Of a stretch of 33,624 nt of DNA, positions 14,685-22,382 are shown piece by piece (position 1 is the first letter of the stretch; every line of letters begins with the position of its first letter). The translations under genes were made by a program, and so were the position numbers. The notes beneath the pieces were generated by a model, which saw only the letters and a list, made by a program, of their open reading frames with translations, did not search any database and had not been told where the DNA came from. Source of the DNA: Syntrophaceae bacterium (GTDB lineage: Bacteria > Desulfobacterota > Syntrophia > Syntrophales > Smithellaceae); contig JAHDKI010000037.1 of the NCBI GenBank assembly GCA_018436925.1, positions 1 to 33,624 of the forward strand. The letters are read 5' to 3'.

Positions 14685-16040
14685 CTACTTGTCGGAGACC
14701 GCCTCGCCACCGGCGAGTTTTTCCCGGACGAAATGAATGTGCGTCCTCAGGAAGTAAAACTGATCGCCGTGGGAGGCCGGCACTTTCATTTTGTTGACCT
14801 CCTCTTCGATGGCGTCCACCCGCCGGGCAAGCGCCTCACGCAGGGAATCGTCCATCCGCCGCGCGGCTTCATGCTCGACGCTCAGAAGCCGCCTGTACCA
14901 CTTGTTGATGCGCAGCTTCATCCGCAGGCGCAAAAGGGCCGGAATGCTCTTGAAGCCGGGAATGAGCACGATGATCAGGGGAACGAACACCACCAGAATT
15001 CGGTTGATGAGGCTGGCCAGCCAAAACGGCAGATAGCGGTACAAAAAGCTTTTCCCGGATTTGTAGTAACGCTTCGCGTCGTCGCTGAGGCGGAATTCAG
15101 ACGTCAGCGGAGCCGGAAATTCGCCATGTTTCTGAAACAAGGCCGGCCGGCCGTGAATATCGGAGGCCGCCGCCAGCAGCAGATCGGACAGCGCCGGATG
15201 CAACTTTTCTTTCGCCACCAGTTCCACCATCGGACTGACCAGCGTGACATCTTCGGCGGGTACGTTCTTGCCGAAATCCATCGCGCCTTTGGGAAGCACA
15301 AGCCGGTGCAGATACCCCGCCCGCCGGGTATAGGCCTCGGCCTGCGCGATATCAACCAGAGAAATGCCGTTGGCGCGAAGCAGGGCGCGCAACGTGGCCG
15401 ACGAAGCGGAATCGGCCATCAGAAAAATGGCGTCCACCTTTCCTTCAAGCAACAGCGCAGCCGCCTCTTCTCCCTCCGCGGAGGATAGAAGCGTGGTCCC
15501 GGCCGTGTCGATGCCGTTTAAGGCCAGAAGCGACAGCGAAAGCGCCCGTGTGCCGCTGCCTTCCGGCCCCACGGCCACGCGCCGCCCCGCCAGCTGCGAA
15601 AGAATCGTCACTTTGACCGGCAGGCGGTAAAAAATCAAAAGCGGCTGATAGGACACACTGCCCAACGAAACCAGTCGGCCGGTATCGGCATCTCCGGCCA
15701 GGCCGGCCTGGACAAAACCAATATCCGCCGGATGAGTCGGGTCCGCCAGGCGCTCAAGATTCTCCAGCGCGCCCGAGGAGGTCATGATGTTGAGTTTGAC
15801 GCCTTCGCGCGCCAACGCCTCGGCATACCGCAAGGCAACCTTATGATAAATGCTGTCTTGCGCGCCGGCTGTGAGCGTCAGGGTTTTGGGCGGCGCCGAG
15901 TGGAAAAACCAGAAAAAAGCGAAAACGATCAACGCCGCAGCCAGCGCCAGGCTGATCAGGGAGGCCGCGCGGCTCAGGCCGAAGTTGTCCATAAAGGCAA
16001 CGAGCACCCGGTCAAACACATTTCGTGACGCGTCAATCAT
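14685..16040 (-). CDS. TAXI-family solute-binding protein with extra membrane anchor
   Basis: A 451-residue protein. It has a basic N-terminus and a transmembrane segment at about residues 20-47 with no cleavage site. A TAXI-type (TRAP transporter, SBP family) domain follows, with motifs LTLTAGAQDSIYHKVALRYA, TSSGALENL, DIGFVQ and AVGPEGSGTRA. A second transmembrane segment lies at about 340-363. A basic, helical, coiled-coil-like C-terminus of about 85 residues follows (HEAARRMDDSLREALARRV). Normal TAXI proteins are about 320 residues and end before this second segment. No TRAP permease gene is adjacent, so it may act as a tethered sensor or as part of an orphan system. The start at 16040 is set by GGAGGG; the longer frame to 16076 has none. 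It lies 53 bp after a lipoprotein gene on the same strand, so an operon is likely. Confidence 0.85.
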   Translation of the reverse strand: MIDASRNVFDRVLVAFMDNFGLSRAASLISLALAAALIVFAFFWFFHSAPPKTLTLTAGAQDSIYHKVALRYAEALAREGVKLNIMTSSGALENLERLADPTHPADIGFVQAGLAGDADTGRLVSLGSVSYQPLLIFYRLPVKVTILSQLAGRRVAVGPEGSGTRALSLSLLALNGIDTAGTTLLSSAEGEEAAALLLEGKVDAIFLMADSASSATLRALLRANGISLVDIAQAEAYTRRAGYLHRLVLPKGAMDFGKNVPAEDVTLVSPMVELVAKEKLHPALSDLLLAAASDIHGRPALFQKHGEFPAPLTSEFRLSDDAKRYYKSGKSFLYRYLPFWLASLINRILVVFVPLIIVLIPGFKSIPALLRLRMKLRINKWYRRLLSVEHEAARRMDDSLREALARRVDAIEEEVNKMKVPASHGDQFYFLRTHIHFVREKLAGGEAVSDK

Positions 16041-16093
16041 CGCGAGAGCCCTCCTTCCTCGGATGCTTCCCGACAAGTCAGCCGCAAACGCGC

Positions 16094-16780
16094 TTATCGC
16101 CTGAGCGCATCCTTGAGATGCTGGGATAATTCTCGTTTTTCAAAAAGTTTTTCAATGGCCGCGCCGATCGCGGCGGCCGCCTGTTCACCCAGACGTTCTT
16201 CGGAAAACAAAACGTGTTCAAGCGACGCCATGGATTCCACCGTGGACCGATAGAGAATGGCCCGAGTTTGCGAATCGGCCAGGTAAATCGTCAGCCGGAT
16301 CTTCGCGCTGTAGGCATTTGTCGGCCACTCCCGCCGACAAATGACGTCCAGCTCGTCAATGCTGCCGCCGATCAGAACCCGCCCCACGGTCTGGGGCAGA
16401 TTGCGCTCCTGTAGATCCCAGGGATCTGTGCTGCCTGCGACATTATAGCCCGCCTTGCGCAGATACCGCCTCAGCCCCTGGGAAACGGCCTGCGTCGGGG
16501 GCAGCGTTTTGGGCAGCACCAGCACTCTGAGCCCGTTTCTTTCAATAACGCGCCCGATCACCAGCGGATCGTCCACCTGGCGTTTGTCGGTAAATTCCGC
16601 CACGGCAATAAGCGACTGCAAATCGCGGTTGGACGGTTCCAGATAGGACGGAATGACGGCGTCTCCGGCGTCGTAATCGATCGGAACGGTGTAGATTGAG
16701 TTGGCGGCGCAGCCGCAAAGCCCCAGAATCCCCAACGCAAAAAGCACCCGAAGCAAAAGATGCAGCGGTTTTTTTCTCAT
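16094..16780 (-). CDS. Lipoprotein of unknown function
   Basis: A 228-residue exported lipoprotein with signal peptide and lipobox LCGC (residues 21-24). The mature part includes AVAEFTDKR, IGRVIERNG, an ACK-like nucleotide-free fold and a late YRSTVESMASLEHVLFSEERLG stretch. It loosely resembles YajG-type or LPS-export/curli-assembly lipoproteins (a beta-strand-rich domain with a conserved early FTDxR), but I cannot assign it. The start at 16780 is supported by GGGGAGG upstream and the signal peptide; the longer frame to 16849 is spurious. It lies upstream of the TAXI gene and probably shares its transcript. Binding of a periplasmic partner is a guess. Confidence 0.75.
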   Translation of the reverse strand: MRKKPLHLLLRVLFALGILGLCGCAANSIYTVPIDYDAGDAVIPSYLEPSNRDLQSLIAVAEFTDKRQVDDPLVIGRVIERNGLRVLVLPKTLPPTQAVSQGLRRYLRKAGYNVAGSTDPWDLQERNLPQTVGRVLIGGSIDELDVICRREWPTNAYSAKIRLTIYLADSQTRAILYRSTVESMASLEHVLFSEERLGEQAAAAIGAAIEKLFEKRELSQHLKDALRR

Positions 16781-16824
16781 CTTGGTGTCCTCCCCGAAAA
16801 AAAATAGAAAGATGTCTTTTTTTT

Positions 16825-16881
16825 CACCACAAGATGGAATCTGCGTCAATAATCTTTTTCCATTTTTTCCATTCTGTGGTG
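16825..16881. repeat. Divergent-promoter inverted repeat (possible operator)
   Basis: CACCACAAGATGG (16825-16837) and CCATTCTGTGGTG (16869-16881) are 13-base inverted arms differing at two positions. They lie 31 bp apart between divergent genes. The right arm abuts the -10 TATAAT of the plus-strand gene. They might bind a shared regulator; this is an inference from symmetry. Confidence 0.35.
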
Positions 16882-16887
16882 TATAAT
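16882..16887 (+). promoter_or_regulatory. -10 element of the unknown membrane-protein gene
   Basis: A perfect TATAAT lies 68 bases before the start codon. The -35 (TCCATT at 17-base spacing) is poor, so activation by a regulator at the flanking inverted repeat is plausible. Confidence 0.4.
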
Positions 16888-16954
16888 CCGCCCGCCGAAA
16901 CGTCGGAGGTCCTATCCGTTTATGAACCCTTCAAACTTTTTTTGAAAGGAGACG

Positions 16955-17611
16955 ATGATGACTGATGCAACCTTGCAAGCACTGGACGGCCTGCGTGATT
17001 TGTCCATGATTAAATGGTATGTGATTCCCCTTTTGGCGATTGTCTTCTACATCTACACCCGCGAGATCAAACAGGCGCGCTCCACAGGCGACTGGAACGC
17101 CGTCTTGGCGGGCTTGACCATCTTCGGAGTGGATTTTTTCAATGAAACCTGGAACGGCTGGGTGATGCATCTGACCGGACGGTCCGCGTTCTGGACCACG
17201 CCCGGCGACACGGCGCTGCGAACGATGGTGGGCTGGAATATCGAAATCATGTTCATGTTCGCCATCCTCGGCATCATATACTATCACACGCTCTCCGAGG
17301 GGAAAAAAGAGAAAATCCTCGGACTGCCCGAAAAATGGTTCTGGGCGATCGGGTATAGTGTTTTTTGCGTCTTTATCGAATGCCTGCTCAATCTCGGCGG
17401 ACATCTCGTCTGGGAATATCCCTTCTGGTTCCTGTCCTTCAAAGGCGTTTGGCTGATCTTTCTTTTCGGCTATTTTCATTTCTTCTGTTTTGCCATTTTG
17501 GTCATCAGCCTGAAAACGATGAAAGCGAAAATCACGACGGTCGGCATCATCTATGCCGTTCCTGTGATCATGAATCTGCTGGCTTTGGGCTTTTGGGGCT
17601 GGCGATACTGA
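16955..17611 (+). CDS. Conserved-looking six-helix membrane protein, unknown
   Basis: A 218-residue, strongly hydrophobic protein with about six membrane segments: residues about 20-35, 48-65, 92-108, 128-150, 158-185 and 192-215. Notable motifs are DFFNETWNGWVMHLTGRSAFW and ECLLNLGGHLVWEYPFW, with several Trp, Asn, His and Glu residues within or near membrane segments that could form an intramembrane polar site. I do not recognise the family. The start at 16955 (or the adjacent ATG at 16958) has AAAGGAG upstream. It is divergent from the lipoprotein-TAXI operon and followed by a perfect 36-bp palindrome. It is not obviously linked to the ZnuA-like gene after it. Confidence 0.8.
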   Translation: MMTDATLQALDGLRDLSMIKWYVIPLLAIVFYIYTREIKQARSTGDWNAVLAGLTIFGVDFFNETWNGWVMHLTGRSAFWTTPGDTALRTMVGWNIEIMFMFAILGIIYYHTLSEGKKEKILGLPEKWFWAIGYSVFCVFIECLLNLGGHLVWEYPFWFLSFKGVWLIFLFGYFHFFCFAILVISLKTMKAKITTVGIIYAVPVIMNLLALGFWGWRY

Positions 17612-17626
17612 TTCCCACACAGTCGG

Positions 17627-17662
17627 CCCGGCGGACATCGGACGCGTCCGATGTCCGCCGGG
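17627..17662. repeat. Perfect 36-bp palindrome
   Basis: The left half CCCGGCGGACATCGGACG (17627-17644) is the exact reverse complement of the right half. There are no mismatches and no spacer. As RNA it would form a very stable hairpin at the end of the membrane-protein gene, but no T run follows, so it is not a classic terminator. It could stop transcription, stabilise the 3' end, or be an operator for the next gene. Confidence 0.6.
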
Positions 17663-17720
17663 GGACTTGACGCCCTGAACCGGTTGCGCGACCGCCGCGC
17701 TTGTGTTAAGAGAAAAGACC

Positions 17721-18806
17721 ATGAAAAACCGGATGCTTCAGACCCGAGCGTTGATGCTGATGATCTGCGGACTGTCGCTTTTGAGCTTCTCTTGCCAGTC
17801 CAGGGAATCTAGCGCACCCGATGATCGCCTGCGCGTTATCGCCACGATTTTTCCCGTCTACGATTTCGCCCGTCAAATCGGAGACAATAAAATCGATCTG
17901 ACAATGATCCCGCCGCCGGGCATGAACGCTTATGCCTACGAGCTCACCCCGGCCGAAATGGACGCGATTTACCGCGCGGACTTGTTTCTTTTTACAAGCT
18001 TCGAGATGGAGCAATGGGTCTTCAAAGCGATCAGCGCGGCCGAAAAATCGAATACGACCGCCGTGGAAACCGGCTCCGGCGCGACGCTTCTGCCGAGGCC
18101 TCCGTTCCGGGAAGTTTTTCCCGAACAAATCTACGAACAACTTGAACAACAGCCGCTGTCGCGTCCGGCCGAAGAATTACCGGACCGCGACAGCGCGGCC
18201 TCGCCCGTCGTCCCGGCTGACCCGTCTTGTTCCGACGCCTCAAAACCCGCTGCTCCCTCGCCTTCGGCGCCGGCGGGACACTACGATCCCCATATCTGGC
18301 TGGATCTGAAAAATGCGCAGATCATGGTGGATAACATTGCCGAGGCGTTTATCAACAAAGACCCGCGAAACAGCGACACTTACAAACGCAATGCCCGAGC
18401 CTACAAACGCAAACTGAGCCGGCTTGATGACGCCTTCACGAAACAATTGGCTGTCTGTCAATCTAAAGTCCTGCGCCAATCCGGACATCGCACTTTCGCC
18501 TATTTGGCCCAGCGCTACGCTTTGAAATATCATTATGCGGAAGGTTTGTCGCGTCCGAATCTTTCACAGCAGGAGACGCTCAACATTCTTGGACTGGAGG
18601 AGTCCGACAAACCGGCCTCCCTGTTTTGCGACCAGCAGCTTTCTGAACACAAGCAACATCTGTTGGTCAAAGAAATGGGCGTTGAGGTGCTTTCCCTTGA
18701 TAACGGCTATGATGTCGAACCGGCGGCAATAGCCGCCGGCGAAACGTTTTTATCCATCATGGAACGCAACCTCCTCCAACTGAAGAAAGGATTGCACTGC
18801 CCGTGA
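17721..18806 (+). CDS. ZnuA/TroA-like metal-binding lipoprotein, incomplete metal site
   Basis: A 361-residue protein of the cluster-9 (ZnuA/TroA) solute-binding fold. It has a signal with a lipobox ending at Cys25 (LLSFSC). The first family motif, usually G-x-D-P-H-x-Y-E, reads GMNAYAYELTP, so the first histidine ligand is Tyr71. Other ligands remain: His191 (DPHIWLD), His256 (GHRTFAYLAQRY) and an acidic residue near Asp304 (CDQQLSEHK). The usual His-rich loop is replaced by a Pro/Ala/Ser-rich stretch at about 145-185. The start ATG 17721 is preferred over GTG 17703, because the signal begins with MKNR. No ABC permease or ATPase gene is adjacent, so it may serve a distant transporter or have another role. 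Confidence 0.85.
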   Translation: MKNRMLQTRALMLMICGLSLLSFSCQSRESSAPDDRLRVIATIFPVYDFARQIGDNKIDLTMIPPPGMNAYAYELTPAEMDAIYRADLFLFTSFEMEQWVFKAISAAEKSNTTAVETGSGATLLPRPPFREVFPEQIYEQLEQQPLSRPAEELPDRDSAASPVVPADPSCSDASKPAAPSPSAPAGHYDPHIWLDLKNAQIMVDNIAEAFINKDPRNSDTYKRNARAYKRKLSRLDDAFTKQLAVCQSKVLRQSGHRTFAYLAQRYALKYHYAEGLSRPNLSQQETLNILGLEESDKPASLFCDQQLSEHKQHLLVKEMGVEVLSLDNGYDVEPAAIAAGETFLSIMERNLLQLKKGLHCP

Positions 18807-18906
18807 AGCACGAAAGTCCGCCTCCGCATCGCCATCCGCTTGGCAGCGCCGGGACCGGCTCTTTCCACGAGAAGGCCTCCTGCCCGGTTTTTCAGAGATT
18901 TAAGTC

Positions 18907-19854
18907 ATGATGCGACTTTGGATGATTTTCAGCCCCGCCAATCTTTTGTTTCTGGCGGCCGCGGCGGGCGGCATTTTGCTGCCGCAGGCTTTGTTTGCGG
19001 CGCAGGCGCTCATTTTGCCGGCGCTGATTCTGATGCTCACCGTCACCCTGCTTCGGTTTCCGCGCGGATTTTTCCGTCATCCGGCCGCCTTGCTCCCGGG
19101 GGCGCTGTGGGGCAACTTCCTCAATTATATGATCCTGGGAAATTTGATCATCCTGGGCAGTCTGTTTCATATCCGGGACGAAACGCTCTGGATCGGTATG
19201 GTGCTTGTCGCCGCCGTCCCGCCGGCCGTCATCGCTATTCCTCTGGGGAAAAATATCGGCACCGCCCCCTTGCGCCTCTTTTCCGGTCTGGCCGGGGCGC
19301 ATGCGGGCGCGCTTTTGATCATTCCGCTCATCGGCCTGGCGTTTCTGAAGTACATTCCGATCGGCATCGACAAAATCTTTCTTTTGGCGCTCGGGCTCAT
19401 CGCGCTGCCGCTTTTGCTGTCCCGCCTGGCTGTCGACCGCGATCTTGACGCCGGCGTGGAAAAGTACGAAAGCGCCGTCACCAACGTCTGTTATACCGTT
19501 ATTTTCTACTCGCTTTCAGCGGCCAATGCGGAGGCGATCCGAAACTGGAGCGCGCAAATTCCGCTGATCGCCGCCATCGCCCTGGGGTCGCTGGCCGTCG
19601 TCATTGCTGCGGTCATTGCCGTTGCCCGATTGACCGGCATGCCGCGGGAACGCTGGTCGTTTTTTCTGCTTCTGGGCTCGCTGAAAAACTATGGCCTGGC
19701 CGGCGGTATCGCGCTGTGGATTTTCGGCGCCGAAGCGGCCCTTCCGGCTTTGATCTTTTCAGCCGTCATGCTCGTTTATACCACTGTCTTGAAAATGATC
19801 TGGCCGCCGCGCCCCGGCATCCAAACGCCGGCAGAGCGCGAATCTAAAATTTGA
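18907..19854 (+). CDS. Bile acid:sodium symporter-like (BASS/SBF) membrane transporter
   Basis: A 315-residue protein with nine to ten predicted membrane helices, such as SPANLLFLAAAAGGILLP at the start. The conserved features are weak but fit the BASS/arsenical-resistance ACR3-like superfamily, including a crossover-type region PPAVIAIPLGKNIGTAP and a late GSLKNYGLAGGIALWIFG, equivalent to the motif with small residues near the Na+ site. Substrate unknown. The ATG at 18907 has only a weak upstream ribosome-binding site; the following ATG at 18910 is equally possible. It lies 100 bp downstream of the ZnuA-like gene and its stop codon overlaps the -35 of sodB. Confidence 0.7.
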   Translation: MMRLWMIFSPANLLFLAAAAGGILLPQALFAAQALILPALILMLTVTLLRFPRGFFRHPAALLPGALWGNFLNYMILGNLIILGSLFHIRDETLWIGMVLVAAVPPAVIAIPLGKNIGTAPLRLFSGLAGAHAGALLIIPLIGLAFLKYIPIGIDKIFLLALGLIALPLLLSRLAVDRDLDAGVEKYESAVTNVCYTVIFYSLSAANAEAIRNWSAQIPLIAAIALGSLAVVIAAVIAVARLTGMPRERWSFFLLLGSLKNYGLAGGIALWIFGAEAALPALIFSAVMLVYTTVLKMIWPPRPGIQTPAERESKI

Positions 19855-19878
19855 CAAACTTTTTTACCTGCCTATACT
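19851..19878 (+). promoter_or_regulatory. Sigma70-type promoter of sodB
   Basis: A perfect -35 TTGACA (19851-19856), a 16-base spacer and -10 TATACT (19873-19878). The -35 overlaps the stop of the preceding transporter gene. The expected start near 19885 leaves a leader of about 24 bases. Confidence 0.75.
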
Positions 19879-19908
19879 AGAAAAAAACTCGGGAAAGGAG
19901 AATCAGCC

Positions 19909-20502
19909 ATGGCACTATCATTGCCGGATTTACCTTATGCGAAGGACGCGCTGGCGCCTTATATCAGCGCGAACACCCTGGATTTCCATTATGGAAAACA
20001 CCACAAGGCTTATGTGGACAATTTAAATAAACTCATTGCAGGCACACAACTCGAAAATCGATCCCTGGAGGAGATCATTCAAGAGGCCTCAAAAGACCCG
20101 GCCAAAGCGGGAATTTTCAACAACGCTGCGCAGGTTTGGAATCATACCTTCTACTGGAACTGTCTGACCCCAAAAGGCGGAGGCGCCCCGAAAGGACCGA
20201 TCGCGGAAAAAATCACCGCCGCCTTCGGAAGCTATGAAAAGTTTGCCGAAGAGCTCAAAAACGCCGGTGTCACCCAGTTCGGAAGCGGCTGGGCCTGGCT
20301 TGTTCTGGACGGAAACGATTTGAAAATCACCAAAACGGCCAATGCCGACACGCCGCTGGCGCACGGCCAGAAAGCGCTTCTGACTTTGGATGTTTGGGAG
20401 CACGCTTACTATCTCGATTATCAGAACCGGCGCCCCGACTATCTGTCGTCGGTGATCGCCAACCTGATCAACTGGGATTTTGTCAACAGCAATCTGAAAT
20501 AA
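19909..20502 (+). CDS. sodB: Superoxide dismutase, Fe type
   Basis: A 197-residue Fe/Mn superoxide dismutase that converts superoxide to oxygen and hydrogen peroxide. The four metal ligands are visible: His27 (HYGKHHKAYV), His79 (WNHTFYW), Asp161 and His165 (DVWEHAYY). Gln75 in NNAAQVWNH is the position that distinguishes Fe enzymes from Mn enzymes, so iron is likely. AAGGAG precedes ATG 19909. It is monocistronic, with its own strong promoter and a strong terminator. In an anaerobe it would guard against transient oxygen exposure. No signal peptide, so cytoplasmic. Confidence 0.97.
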   Translation: MALSLPDLPYAKDALAPYISANTLDFHYGKHHKAYVDNLNKLIAGTQLENRSLEEIIQEASKDPAKAGIFNNAAQVWNHTFYWNCLTPKGGGAPKGPIAEKITAAFGSYEKFAEELKNAGVTQFGSGWAWLVLDGNDLKITKTANADTPLAHGQKALLTLDVWEHAYYLDYQNRRPDYLSSVIANLINWDFVNSNLK

Positions 20503-20555
20503 GACCGGACGCTTCACGGTCGGACGGAAAGACTGTTCAGGACGCAGCGTCGTCG

Positions 20556-20592
20556 AAAAAAAAAGGGCTTGTCATTGACAAGCCCCTTTTTT
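20556..20592. terminator. Bidirectional terminator between sodB and the HU gene
   Basis: A stem GGGCTTGTC/GACAAGCCC with a 3-base loop is flanked by an A9 run on the left and T6 on the right. It is suited to stop transcripts from both converging genes. Confidence 0.9.
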
Positions 20593-20616
20593 ATATCATC
20601 ATCTCTTGCAGGATGA

Positions 20617-20898
20617 TTATTTGCTGTTGTCCACGCGGTCTTTGAGTTCTTTGCCGACTTTAAAAAACGGCAGCTTTTTGGGTTCCACCTTGATTTTGGT
20701 TCCGGTTTTCGGATTCCTGCCCGTATAGGAGCCGTAATCTTTCACCACAAAGCTTCCGAATCCGCGAATCTCAATACGGCCGCCTTTTTTCAACTCGTCA
20801 GTGAAGCCTTTGAATACGAGATTAACGACGTCAATGGCTTTTTTCTCCGTCAGGTTCATCTTTTTGCTCAAAGCTTCAATCAGACCGGATTTATTCAT
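20617..20898 (-). CDS. HU/IHF-family DNA-binding protein
   Basis: A 93-residue DNABII protein. It has the hallmark beta-arm region GFGSFVVKDYGSYTGRNPKTG with the intercalating Pro, and a C-terminal FFKVGKELKDRVD that resembles IHF-beta (FKPGKELRDR) more than plain HU. It bends DNA non-specifically or semi-specifically and compacts the nucleoid. GGAGG precedes ATG 20898. It lies 57 bp downstream of rluB on the same strand and is probably the last gene of the trpS-scpAB-rluB operon. An exact IHF-consensus site sits in the amtB promoter of this window. Whether this or the second copy is an IHF subunit cannot be settled by eye. Confidence 0.93.
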   Translation of the reverse strand: MNKSGLIEALSKKMNLTEKKAIDVVNLVFKGFTDELKKGGRIEIRGFGSFVVKDYGSYTGRNPKTGTKIKVEPKKLPFFKVGKELKDRVDNSK

Positions 20899-20955
20899 AC
20901 AACCTCCTCATCACTCTTTACAGCCGGATTCGCCTGATTTATGGATCGGCCAGGG

Positions 20956-21738
20956 TCATTTACGGGGGCGACTATGATTTATTTTCGGCGGATTGTCAAG
21001 GATATTTTTCCCCGCGGGCTGCGTTGATTCCCGGATTAAACCGGCCACTTCCCGATCCGTCAGGTGTCTCCAGGCGCCCTCTTTGAGTCCTGCCAGCGCA
21101 ACCGGACCGATCGATTGACGAACCAACCGGGCCACACGCCGCCCCATTTCTTCAAAAGCCCGGCGGATCACGCGATTACGCCCTTCGCGCAATGTGATCA
21201 ACAGCCAGACACTTTGGTCGTTTTGCTTCTCCACTCGGACCCCTTCGGGTCTGAAAAGCCCGTCGGGAAGGACGATGCCGCGCTCAAGTCTGCGGATTTC
21301 TTCCCGGCTCAGACGTCCTGCAACCTTGACCCGGTAGGTTTTGGGCACCTCGCCGCGCGGATGGGCCACTTTCTGCGTGAAGTCGCCGTCGTTGGTTAAA
21401 ATCAAAAGCCCCGACGATTCGTAGTCGAGCCGTCCGACCGGATAGACTCGCTCGGGCAGATCGCCCAGCAGATCAACGACTGTCGGCCTTTGCTGGGGAT
21501 CGGACATCGTGGTGACATAGCCCGCCGGCTTGTTCATCGCGATGTAGCACAGCATTCTGTCTTGGGCGATGGTTTTGCCGTCCACCCGGACGACGTCCGT
21601 GCGCGCGTCGGCTTTTGCCCCCAACTCGCGAACCACCTCGCCGTTCACGCTGACGCGCCCTTCCGTGATGAGCTTTTCAGCGGCGCGGCGGGACGCCACG
21701 CCGGCGGCGGCGATAATTTTCTGAAGCCTTTCCTTCAT
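20956..21738 (-). CDS. rluB: 23S rRNA pseudouridine synthase (RluB/RsuA family)
   Basis: A 260-residue enzyme. It has an N-terminal S4 RNA-binding domain (residues 1-60, RLQKIIAAAGVASRRAAEKLI) and a catalytic domain with GRLDYESSGLL, catalytic Asp105. RluB makes pseudouridine at 23S rRNA position 2605 in E. coli; RsuA and RluE/F are close paralogues, so the target base is inferred. Its ATG overlaps the scpB stop by four bases (ATGA, 21735-21738). The scpA-scpB-rluB order is common in many bacteria, which supports the assignment. A basic, Pro-rich C-terminal tail of about 30 residues is not conserved. Confidence 0.9.
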   Translation of the reverse strand: MKERLQKIIAAAGVASRRAAEKLITEGRVSVNGEVVRELGAKADARTDVVRVDGKTIAQDRMLCYIAMNKPAGYVTTMSDPQQRPTVVDLLGDLPERVYPVGRLDYESSGLLILTNDGDFTQKVAHPRGEVPKTYRVKVAGRLSREEIRRLERGIVLPDGLFRPEGVRVEKQNDQSVWLLITLREGRNRVIRRAFEEMGRRVARLVRQSIGPVALAGLKEGAWRHLTDREVAGLIRESTQPAGKNILDNPPKINHSRPRK

Positions 21739-22382
21739 GCCGAATCGGGATCCTCAAAACGCTCCGGGTCCTCAAAAAGGTCCGCGGTCGGGAGATCCGC
21801 ATCCACAACGCCCGGCGCGGTCAGGTCGGGATCCGGCAGCGCATAGTCCAGCGGCTCCTGGTGCTCGGTCATTTCCTTCATCTCGCGCATCGTCGGCAAA
21901 TCCGACAGGTCGCGCAAGTTGAAAACCTCCAGAAATTTCTTCGTCGTGCCGTAAATGATGGGTTTTCCCGGCACGTCCTTGCGGCCGACAATACGTACCA
22001 GTTTTTTATCCAGAAGACTTTTGAGCGGCCCGCCGACATCCACGCCGCGGATGCTTTCGATTTCAGACTTCACAATCGGCTGCCGGTAGGCGACGATGGC
22101 CAGCGTTTCCAAAGCGGCGGGCGACAAAGACGCGGGTTTGCCGCTTTTGAGTTTTTTGACCCAGGGGGCGAACTCGGGCCGGGTGCGGAACTGATAGCCG
22201 CCTGCAACGTCCTGAAGGCAGATGCCGCCGGAACGCTCGTCATGGTCCGCTTTGAGCCGATCAAGCGCGGCGCGCACATCGTCTTTTTCCACGCCTTCGA
22301 TCGCGGCACACATCTTCTCGAGGGACAGCGGCGTTTCCGACGCCAGAATCAACGCTTCAATGATTGCCGGTAAATTCTCCAT
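21735..22382 (-). CDS. scpB: Segregation and condensation protein B
   Basis: A 215-residue protein with two winged-helix domains, the ScpB fold (PAIIEALILASETPLSLEKM at the start, AALETLAIVAYRQPIVKSEIESIRGV in the middle). It dimerises and joins ScpA and Smc in the condensin complex that compacts and separates chromosomes. The C-terminal 40 residues are an acidic, low-complexity tail rich in Asp, Leu and Pro. Its ATG follows the stop of scpA without a gap, so translation is probably coupled. smc itself is not in this window. Confidence 0.95.
   Translation of the reverse strand: MENLPAIIEALILASETPLSLEKMCAAIEGVEKDDVRAALDRLKADHDERSGGICLQDVAGGYQFRTRPEFAPWVKKLKSGKPASLSPAALETLAIVAYRQPIVKSEIESIRGVDVGGPLKSLLDKKLVRIVGRKDVPGKPIIYGTTKKFLEVFNLRDLSDLPTMREMKEMTEHQEPLDYALPDPDLTAPGVVDADLPTADLFEDPERFEDPDSA

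Noticed and set aside
14502..15488. A 328-codon plus-strand frame opposite the TAXI gene, with GAGGAGG before an internal ATG at 14605
   Set aside because: The ribosome-binding-site-like sequence is suggestive, but most of the frame is antisense to a clear TAXI domain and has shadow-like composition.
16931..17722. A 263-codon minus-strand frame opposite the six-helix membrane protein
   Set aside because: It is hydrophilic and rich in Asp, His, Gln and Gly, as expected for the complement of a hydrophobic gene. It has no family motif or ribosome-binding site.
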